From assembly GCA_037953745.1 (NCBI GenBank), contig JBAKBP010012285.1, forward strand, positions 1 to 64,000: a stretch of DNA of 64,000 nt. Reading direction: 5' to 3'. How positions within the stretch are numbered: position 1 is the first letter of the stretch; every line of letters begins with the position of its first letter. The position numbers and the translations under genes were made by a program. Source of the DNA: Lithodes maja. Lineage: Eukaryota; Arthropoda; Malacostraca; Decapoda; Lithodidae. The notes beneath the pieces are model-generated. The model worked only from the letters and a program-made list of their open reading frames with translations. It had not been told where the DNA came from and searched no databases. Positions 56,748 through 64,000 of the stretch are shown here, in pieces.

Positions 56748-57045
56748 GGGGAGATGGATCGTTTTTCTGAGTCCCCTTCTTCCTCAGGATTAGCTCAATT
56801 AGTTTTCAGATTTTATGACGTTCGGTCCATTAGCTTGGCGATTTTAAGACCTTTCGCCCCATTTTTTTATCAATATTAAGACTTTTTGTGTGATTTAGGT
56901 GTTGATTTTTTCCCTGGCGAGCGTAAGCGAGCCTGTAACTTAAGAGGAATGGGCCTTTGGCCGGGACATGTTTCCATCGAAAAATGTACACATATATCTT
57001 GAAGGAGGTCAAGGGTCAAGGGTCAAGGGTGAAGAGGTCTTGGCA
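56748..57045 (+). repeat. GCGAGC-family element with (GGTCAAG) run
   Basis: TTAA at 56744-56747, GGGGAGATGG start, TTTGGCGATTTTAAGACC, CTGGCGAGCGTAAGCGAGCC at 56917, then a short GTCAAGG heptamer run at 57006-57030. Confidence 0.8.
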
Positions 57046-57170
57046 GGGGACTGGAATTTTCGCAGAGAGGCTCCAGTCCTGACGTTATTCTTGACTTACA
57101 GTGTGCTGGCTTAAAAATCCAATAGGGCTTCATGATAGCCTCTGAAGTCCTATTGTAACCAACTAAAGGG
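57046..57170 (+). repeat. Stem-loop repeat copy 2
   Basis: GGGGACTGG...GGCTCCAGTCCTGACG, TTCTTGACTTACAGTGTGCT, CTCTGAAGTCCTATTG, AACCAACTAAA tail. Confidence 0.75.
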
Positions 57171-57329
57171 TTGGGGGCTTAAGCTTGATGGGCTAGGTCT
57201 AGGGAAGAAACTAAAACACTAATACAAAATAATATATTATATAAATGAGCCAATAAATACGCCCATCCCGCCTTCAGGGGGTAGTGGCTGTTTTTTTTGG
57301 TATGTTAATTAATTTATTTATCAATGTTT

Positions 57330-57655
57330 TAATTTTCTTGCTAGACCTCCATCAAGCTTTTTTAAAAATTACCCCCTAGACCCCCTTTCAAGATAAATTT
57401 GTAAATGTTTCGGCAGAAAAATGCCCCGGCCGAAGGCCGGTTGCTCTTAAAATTACAGGCTCGCTATCGCTCGCCAGGAAAACATCGACACATAAATGGC
57501 ACAAAAGTTCTGAAAATTGAGAACGAAATGAGGCTAAAGGTGTTAAAATCGCCAAACTAATAGGCCGAACGTCTTATAATCACAAAACTAATATGCTAAA
57601 TATGAGGGAGAGGGAGGTCCAGAAAAAACGACTACCTCCCCCTTATGGGTTTATT
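57330..57655 (-). repeat. GCGAGC-family element
   Basis: CTAGACCTCCATCAAGC, CCGGCCGAAGGCCGG palindrome, CAGGCTCGCTATCGCTCGCC at 57457, ATCGACACATAAATGGCAC, CGCCAAACTAAT. Confidence 0.85.
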
Positions 57656-57887
57656 GCATACCACTCTCAAACACTACTATTCGTTGAGAGCCAGAGAGCT
57701 ATTGTAGCAACAAGGGAGGCGGTCCGTATGTATAGTGGCTGAGGTCATCTCTTTCTCGTTAGTGTGCCTATGTCACACGAACGCCTTTTCCGCCAATTTT
57801 CAAGGAGCAAGTTATTGTTTTCTGTTTTGGGGGGAGTGTTTTATTGGAATTGACAACTTGACCTACTTTATTATGTTTGTAACCCTT

Positions 57888-58087
57888 TGAAGTTTATGAC
57901 GCTTTTTGACAGTTTATTCTCGTAATCATTACAATATTTTAGAGCTTATGAAGGGTCTGTGGGAATTAAGAGGTCAAACACTACCTTAATATACCCTCTG
58001 ACTTCCACATACCCTTTGTAAGTTGAATATAATCACCTAATAATAGCCAGCAAATGGAAAAGAAATGCGTCTTCGATCTTCTAAAGG
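57888..58087. mobile_element. TAGACGAT-family MITE, diverged
   Basis: TTGTAACCCTTTGAAG start, GTTGAATATAATCACCTAA, ATAGCCAGCAAATGG, GCGTCTTCGATC; ends at TTAA 58088-58091. Confidence 0.55.
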
Positions 58088-58091
58088 TTAA

Positions 58092-58403
58092 GGGGAGATT
58101 TCTAGTTTGCTTCCTAAAATCCCATCAAGCTTTACAAAAATACCCCCAAGACCCATCTTCGATATAGAATTGTACATTTTTCGGTAGAAAAAAAAATCTC
58201 GGCCGAAGGCTAGTTCCTCATAAATTATTGGCTCGTTATCACTCGCCTGGAAAAAATCGACACCAAATGGCACAAAAGTTCTTAAACTTGACAGACATTG
58301 GGCGAAATGTCTTAACATTGCTAAACTAACAAAACGGACGTCTTGAAATCTCAAAACGAATCGGGCTAAACATGAGGGAGAAGGTGGTTCGAAAAATAAT
58401 CCC
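58092..58403 (-). repeat. GCGAGC-family TTAA-flanked element
   Basis: 312 bp between TTAA at 58088-58091 and 58404-58407. GGGGAGATTTCTAG start, TCGGCCGAAGGC, GGCTCGTTATCACTCGCC at 58228, ATCGACACCAAATGGCAC. Confidence 0.85.
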
Positions 58404-58407
58404 TTAA

Positions 58408-58614
58408 CCCTTTGAGTACCAGCGACGTGTATTATATTATATTCTAGCTATATTTAGACGATGCTATGCAGATTAGGGAGGATCTGTGGTAGTTATAAGG
58501 GCTGGTTGAGATAATTTGAAGCCTTATATTTGCTAGAGGTCCTTCCCAAGCTGAGTAAAATCGTATAATAGTTGCCAGAATATGATGGGAAGAATGTCAC
58601 CGGTACTGTATGGT
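58408..58614. mobile_element. TTAA MITE, TAGACGAT family, copy a
   Basis: Shares its left TTAA (58404-58407) with the GCGAGC element; right TTAA at 58615-58618. Termini CCCTTTGAGTACCAGCGACG and CACCGGTACTGTATGG are imperfect inverted repeats. Confidence 0.85.
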
Positions 58615-58636
58615 TTAAGTGAAAATCTGCACTTAA

Positions 58637-58843
58637 CCCTTTGAGTACCAGCGACGGGTGTTATATCATAGTCTAGCTATGTTTAGACGATAGTATGCAG
58701 CTTCGGAAGGATTTGTGGTAGTGAAAAGGATTGGTTGAGATAGTTTGAAGCCATATTATTGCCTGAGGTCCTTCCTAAGCTGAATAATATAATCTAATAG
58801 TTGCCAGAATATGATGAAAAGGACGTCCCTGGTACTGTACAGG
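58637..58843. mobile_element. TTAA MITE, TAGACGAT family, copy b
   Basis: 207 bp; TTAA at 58633-58636 and 58844-58847; the same orientation as copy a, separated by 14 bp. End CGTCCCTGGTACTGTACAGG. Confidence 0.88.
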
Positions 58844-58847
58844 TTAA

Positions 58848-59187
58848 GATATTGCTCACACCCTGGATGATCGGTATACTGTAACTAAGTGGATCTTATA
58901 CAAAACAGATTATGCTAACATTTGTTTCCGACTGCTATCACTCAAACAACACTAGACACATTACTCAATAATCTCGCGCTCTCTCTCTCTCTCATTTAAT
59001 GTTATCCCTGGTGGTAATGTTGTTGTTGTTGTTGTTGTTGTTGTGGTGGTGTTGTATTATCATAATGGGTTATTGGCTACGTGGCCTACTAGATAAACAC
59101 CAACTTTTATCTAATTATTAGTTTCTTCCGTACACTTTAACCCCCGTATTATAAAAAAAAAACAACGAGGAGGGAGCTACCTAGGTA
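58848..59187. other. No gene; GTT microsatellite
   Basis: Short CT run near 58980 and GTT/GTG run near 59020-59052; nothing coding. Confidence 0.55.
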
Positions 59188-59310
59188 GGGACTGGAGTTC
59201 TCGAAAAGGGGCTCCAGTCCTGATGCTATTCTTGACTTACAGTGTGCTGGCTTGATAATTCAGAAGGGTTGATAGCCTCTGAAGTCCTATTTTAACTAAC
59301 TAACTAAGCT
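59188..59310 (+). repeat. Stem-loop repeat copy 3
   Basis: GGACTGGAG (59189-59197) and CTCCAGTCC (59212-59220) form a perfect 9-bp stem with a 14-nt loop; the repeat ends in ACTAACTAACTAA. Confidence 0.8.
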
Positions 59311-59429
59311 AGCTACATCGAACGATAATGATTAAATCCCATTCTATTTCAGAAATTTCACTATATGAAATAAAAATAGAATAAATATATAAATACACAA
59401 ATAAATATATAAATATATTAAATTAGTAA

Positions 59430-59467
<38 letters not shown>
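59430..59467. repeat. TAA microsatellite
   Basis: About eleven TAA/ATA units after AT-rich TATAAAT repeats. Confidence 0.92.
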
Positions 59468-59470
<3 letters not shown>

Positions 59471-59471
59471 G

Positions 59472-61545
59472 TTGCAAGCAACGTTGTCCGGGGTTCGAGC
59501 AGATTTGCAAGCAGGGTATTGTGTTGGATACAAAAGCTGTGTCACAGATATCCAAAGATCATTTAACTTATCGGGCATGGAGAACTACAGAAGGAACAGA
59601 GTGTGCAAACAAACAAGAGTGAGAGAGGGAGAGAATGGTTGTATAAGGGATCTGCCTCTATTCATTTAGTAACAGAGTTGTAGATATGTGGAATAGGCTA
59701 CCGAGTGCTATAATGGGATCAAGAACAATAGAGCTTCAACTTGAAATTAGATAGAACGAGATGGGTTGGGTGTGAAAGGGATCTGCCATGTGTAGGTCAA
59801 TCGGCTCTCTGCAGACTCACGTTTGTTTTATGTTCTCAATTGTGAAGGAGAGAGAGAGTATGGCAAGAGAGAATAAGATGTCGTAAACGTAAGGAAGATA
59901 GCGATAAATATGAGAGAGAGAGGGAGAGAGCGCAGGATGGGTTGGGTCTGAAAGGGATCTGAAATGTGTGGGCCAATCGGCTCTCTGCAGACTCCGGTTT
60001 TCTTATGTTCTCATTTGTGAGAGAGAGAGAGAGAGAGACTAGGATGTCATAAATGTAAGGAAAACAGAGATAAATGAGAGAGTTTTTATGAGAGGGGTTG
60101 GGTGTGAAAAGGATCTGTCTTGTGTGGGCCAATTGGCTCTCTACAGACTCCCATGTTCTTATGTTCCAATTTCTTACAATTGTGTTTTGGTTGCAGGTAT
60201 ATGATAACATGGGTGTATAGTATGTAGTGTAAATAACAGGTAACGTTTTTGAGATGGGTTGGGGTGAAAGGAATCTGCCTTATGTGGGCCACTTGGCTCT
60301 CTGCCGACTCCCATTTTTATCTTGGTTGCATGTGTAAGGGATCTGCCTCGTTTGTACCGGTGTGCAAACAAACAAGAGCGAGAGAGAAAGAGATTGGCTG
60401 TGTAAGGGATCTGCCTCTATTCGCTTGGTAAGAGAGTTGTAGATATGTGGAATCGGCTACCGAGTGCTATAGTGGGATCAATAACAATAGAGCTTCAACA
60501 TAAAATGTGATAGGACGAGATGGGTTGGGTGTGAAAGGGATCTGCCATGCGTGGGCCAATCGGCTCTCTGCAGACTCCCATTTTCATCTTGGTAGCATGT
60601 GTAAGGGATCTGCCTTATTTGTACCAGTGTGCAAATAAGAGAGAGAGAGCGAGAGATTGGCTGTGTAACCGATCTGCCTCTCTCGTAACAGAGTCGTAGA
60701 TATGTGAAATAGGCTACCTAGTGCTATAGTGGGATCAAGAACAATGGAGAATTTCAAGATAAATTTAGATAGTCATGTGGACAAAATGGGTTGGATGTGA
60801 AAGGGATCTGCCTTTTGTGGGCCACTTGTCTCTCTGCAGATTCCCATGTTCATCTTAGTTGCATGTGTAGGGGATCTGCCTCATTTGTACCGGTGTGCAA
60901 ACAAACGAGAGACAGAGATTGGCTGTGTAAGGGATCTGCCTCTCTCGTAACAGTCGTAGAGATGTGAAATAGGCTACCTAGTGCTATAGTGGGATCAAGA
61001 ATAATAGAGAAATTCAAGATAAAATCAGATAATCATATGGACGAAATGGGTTGGATGTGAAAGGGATCTGCCTTTTGTGGGCCACTTGTCTCTCTGCAGA
61101 TTCCCATGTTCATCTTAGTTGCATGTTTTGTTTTGTTTTTTTCTCTATGTGATTGAGGGAGGCAAAAGGCATAACTGCCTATAGCGAGTGCCTCCCCCAT
61201 AGTTGAAAGAGTGACAGGGCCAAAATCAAGGGACGTTCGAGCCAAAATGCCTGGACACACAGAGTTTGAAGCAATTTAAGTCATAGGAAGAGGGAAAAAC
61301 TGATTCTGGGAGAGAGTTCCAGAGCTCAGCTGTTGAGTAGAAGAAAGTAAGGGATCTGCCTCATTTGTACCGGTGTGCAAACAAACGGGCGACAGAGAGA
61401 GACTGGGTGTGTAAGGGATCTGCCCCTATTCGTTTAGTAACAGAGTTGTAGATATGTGGAATAGACTACCGAGTCCTATAGTGGGATCAAGAACAATAGA
61501 GTTCAACATAAAACTAGATAGGACGAGATAGGTTGGGTGTGAAAG
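59472..61545 (+). repeat. Tandem array of CR1-like LINE 3' ends
   Basis: Five copies of a block reading AACAGAGTTGTAGATATGTG then GGAATAGGCTACCGAGTGCT start near 59670, 60427, 60688, 60950 and 61440. Translated, it gives the NRVVDMWNRLPSAI pattern found at the C-terminus of CR1-like ORF2. Seven copies of the 3' UTR block (GGGCCAATCGGCTCTCTGCA, GACTCCCATGTTCTTATG) alternate with it. The middle units repeat at about 261 bp; shorter units of about 170 bp lie at 59830-60170. GA-rich tracts separate units. About 61130-61340 holds an unrelated insertion. All open frames here are fragments. Confidence 0.85.
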
Positions 61546-61550
61546 GCTGC

Positions 61551-61700
61551 CACGGGCGTGTCTGGCCACCATTTTGGATATCATATCAAAAGTTGCCCAA
61601 TACAAAAATGCATCTTGTGTCAAAGTTTGGTCCCGATCCGACGAGCAGTTCCGGAGTTATTGCGTAAAAACCGGACAATATATAATTTTATGGAAGAATG
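61551..61700 (+). repeat. Dispersed repeat, copy 1
   Basis: CATATCAAAAGTTGCCCAAT, AAAGTTTGGTCCCGATCC, TGCGTAAAAACCGG. Its partner is at 63465-63612. Confidence 0.85.
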
Positions 61701-61739
61701 CAATACTCTTGAACCCCTGAAGACGTTGCTTGCTGTTTG

Positions 61740-62014
61740 AGGGAGGAGGGAAGGTAAGTCACACCACACCAAAAATTGTCAAAACTTTGAAGGTCTAGAA
61801 CTATGTTATTAAACTAAGCATTTGGCAAAGGGAGGAATTGTTAAAAACCTTAGCCAATACTCTGCTATTCACCAAAAATAAATTTGAATTATCATTATTA
61901 TTTGGTAGGGTAGGTATGTATAGGTAGGTTGGTTAAATAATTGCTGGAATTCATAGGGACTCGTAGGGACTATTTTGAGAGAGTTAAATTAAAAAAATGT
62001 ATGGATCTGAATGA
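61740..62014. other. No gene recognised
   Basis: AT-rich; a short TAGG-rich run near 61905-61935. Confidence 0.5.
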
Positions 62015-62018
62015 TTAA

Positions 62019-62440
62019 CCCAATTGCTGCGGGTGATGTTCTGGAATGTTTTGGCAAGTTACAGCAATTTCCAGGCTTTAAAAGTCTGTAAAAAACTTAA
62101 AAATCGAGTGTCCGTGGGTGGGAGCGTGAGGGGCCCACCTCCGACCCTCAGAGCACCGAACGGCTCACTGAGCTAGGCTGTGTCTCGGGCGAGTCTCTCT
62201 CTGTCTCTCTCATAAGTGCAGCCAAGCGAGCGAGTGTTACATAATAGCGGGGTTCCCGCGTTTCACTGGGATCAATGCGGTTGAACCAGACCACGTATAC
62301 GGTCCATTCTGGTGTCATTTTGAAGCTATTTTCGCCTAGTTTTCGGCAGAATACACTTCATTTAATGCAGATGCTTGATTTATCATTCAGGAGTGCCTGA
62401 ATATGCCCTAAATAGCCCAAACATAGCCGCAGCCAAAGGG
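62019..62440. mobile_element. 422-bp TTAA-flanked MITE
   Basis: TTAA at 62015-62018 and 62441-62444. Termini CCCAATTGCTGCGGGTGATG and CATAGCCGCAGCCAAAGGG are imperfect inverted repeats. No coding capacity. Confidence 0.85.
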
Positions 62441-62459
62441 TTAATATAACTATTATTAA

Positions 62460-63061
62460 CCCGGGAACTGCAGGGAGACTCTTAAGAGTTCCCCCGGCGG
62501 ACTGCGGGAAGACTCTTAAGAGTCAGAGAAAAAAAAATCAACTTAAAACATCGAAAAAAAAAAAAAAAAAAAAAATTTTGCCCCTGGGCCATGCAAAATA
62601 TCACTCCTCTACCTCCCCTCCTTCCCCACTTTCCTCTTCTCCTTCAGTTATCACCTATTTTCCCTGTTATTCCCTTATTCTGAGGTATATTTTCGTGCTA
62701 ACATTAGCGAGTTGCAAGCAGGGCGTTGTCATCACTGATAGAAAGCGAGTGCAAGAGAGAGAGAGAGAGTATCGATCGACTGTGTCTTAGTGGCCTTGGG
62801 GGAAATTGGCGGGAAAGCAGGTTGCCTCACCCATACATTCTATAACTCACGGCCTATATCTCCGATTTTGACCATCCAAACGCTGTTTTCACTCGTTTTA
62901 TTGTTGTTTCAGGTTAATACCTTTATAATCAACCCATAATAGGCACGTATGGATAAGTATTAATGCTATTTATGGTAAAATGAATATTTTAGTGATGGAA
63001 ACACCTCAAATACGTCAGCACAGGGGGACGTTTCTAATTACCCCCATGCGCACTTCTTAGG
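62460..63061 (-). mobile_element. 602-bp TTAA-flanked MITE, copy 2 (inverted)
   Basis: TTAA at 62456-62459 and 63062-63065. Reverse complement of 54990-55597 along its length with moderate divergence, including the A tract and the CT/GA tract. Confidence 0.88.
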
Positions 63062-63065
63062 TTAA

Positions 63066-63464
63066 GCAAAACTAGAGGATGCGGGGAAGCCTATAGACTG
63101 AAGACTGAAAACGTTGTGTGGGTACCTCACACGGTTTTAAAGTCATTTATGAATAGACAGTTTTCAATGCTGCGGCCAAACTATTCCACCAATTTCTATT
63201 CTATTAGTACCAAAATGTTCGGAATTGCAAGCCTCGCCTAACTACGCAAACATGGCTTTGATCATCCACGTAGTTTTCAAGATGTGGATTTTTAAGTGTT
63301 TTCAAGTTTTTTTCAAGATTGCCGGAAAAAACCCACGTGCAAAGCAAAACCTTTTCCATAATATTTGCGGAGCATTAGTAGTGGAGTCCATATGCCAAAG
63401 CCCAATCATTTCCTATGAGTGGGAGAGATGGTATTTAGGTATCAAATTTTTCGGGAAATCGGCT
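63066..63464. other. No gene recognised
   Basis: A 120-residue frame beginning at 63225 runs into the dispersed repeat and shows no domain. Confidence 0.5.
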
Positions 63465-63612
63465 GCCATGGACCTGTTTGGCCGCCATTTCGGATGTTTA
63501 GCATATCAAAAGTTGCCCAATACAAAAACGCACCTTGTGGGAAAGTTTGGTCCCGATCCAAAAAGCGGTTCTGGAGTTAATGCGTAAAAACCGGCGTGGA
63601 CAAATAATTTGG
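63465..63612 (+). repeat. Dispersed repeat, copy 2
   Basis: Similar to 61551-61700 at most positions, sharing GCATATCAAAAGTTGCCC, AAAGTTTGGTCCCGATCC and TGCGTAAAAACCGG. Confidence 0.85.
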
Positions 63613-64000
63613 AAGAATAAGAAGATTTAATTATTACAATATGGGTTCCCCACAGGGCTCGAACCCCTAATAATAATAAATACATAATGGTCTTGTGTTG
63701 ATAATATGGTTCCGGTGACACTGCTGGAGGGGGAAGGGGGGCTGCATTAATAGCCAGAACAAAATGAGTATTTCATTTGGGTACAGTCATGAGCCATAGT
63801 ACCTGCACACCCATTGGAATCTGTATCGAACCCAAACCAGACAATCCAACATTCTGTTATATCCCAGAGGCTTCACAACTTGGCTTACAAAATTCAAAGT
63901 TTCAAATGGGTGTCCGGGTATTATAGCCCATGATTCTGCATGCAGTATAACCACAGACCATTCGATCCCAACAAGGTAAACCGACTTTAACACCTTATTA
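63613..64000. other. No gene recognised to window end
   Basis: GGGCTCGAACCCC at 63655-63667 resembles a tRNA T-arm but no tRNA fold surrounds it. Confidence 0.5.

Noticed and set aside
63655..63667. tRNA T-arm-like GGGCTCGAACCCC
   Set aside because: No acceptor stem, anticodon arm or A box at suitable distance.

Overview
This window reads as invertebrate nuclear DNA in which I can support no host protein-coding gene, rRNA or tRNA. Almost everything recognisable is a transposable element, a MITE, a satellite or a microsatellite. The mix suggests an arthropod, most likely a decapod crustacean: non-LTR elements with tetranucleotide tails, CR1-like elements with an esterase ORF1, long CT, CA and TA tracts, CCTAA-type telomere-like pentamers, and very many TTAA-flanked MITEs. 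The species assignment is inference only.

Layout. 1-764 is a 70-bp satellite. 797-1205 is a large foldback palindrome. 1878-3623 is a 5'-truncated non-LTR element (LINE-A, minus strand) with a 9-bp target duplication. 4409-17557 is a complete but decayed Gypsy-type LTR retrotransposon on the plus strand, with TTAAT target duplications and LTRs of 2.86 and 3.81 kb. A LINE-B fragment sits inside it next to the integrase, and two piggyBac-like MITEs sit in the 3' LTR only. 18119-21337 is a near full-length LINE-B (minus strand) with endonuclease and reverse transcriptase. 21424-24700 is a 32-bp minisatellite array, followed by a 17-bp array interrupted by a terminal-inverted-repeat insertion. 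25.7-34.4 kb holds short tandem arrays and dispersed repeats.

34445-53856 is a nest of three elements. The outer LTR retrotransposon lies on the minus strand. A second related LTR retrotransposon (35528-43695, minus) sits inside its left LTR with a GAAG target duplication. A CR1-like LINE (about 44535-48494, plus) sits in its internal region. Both LTR elements resemble the Gmr1 branch of Ty3/Gypsy: the gag is SCAN-like and integrase sequence lies upstream of RT/RNase H sequence, the reverse of the usual Gypsy order. The inner element has lost most of integrase and RT, yet its two 1844-bp LTRs are nearly identical, so it was probably mobilised in trans not long ago.

54.9-64 kb is a dense mosaic of TTAA-flanked MITEs, many abutting one another, plus a tandem array built from 3' ends of CR1-like LINEs (59.5-61.5 kb). 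The notable content is the architecture of nested and chained insertions, several of which can be ordered in time. I found no convincing new host system.
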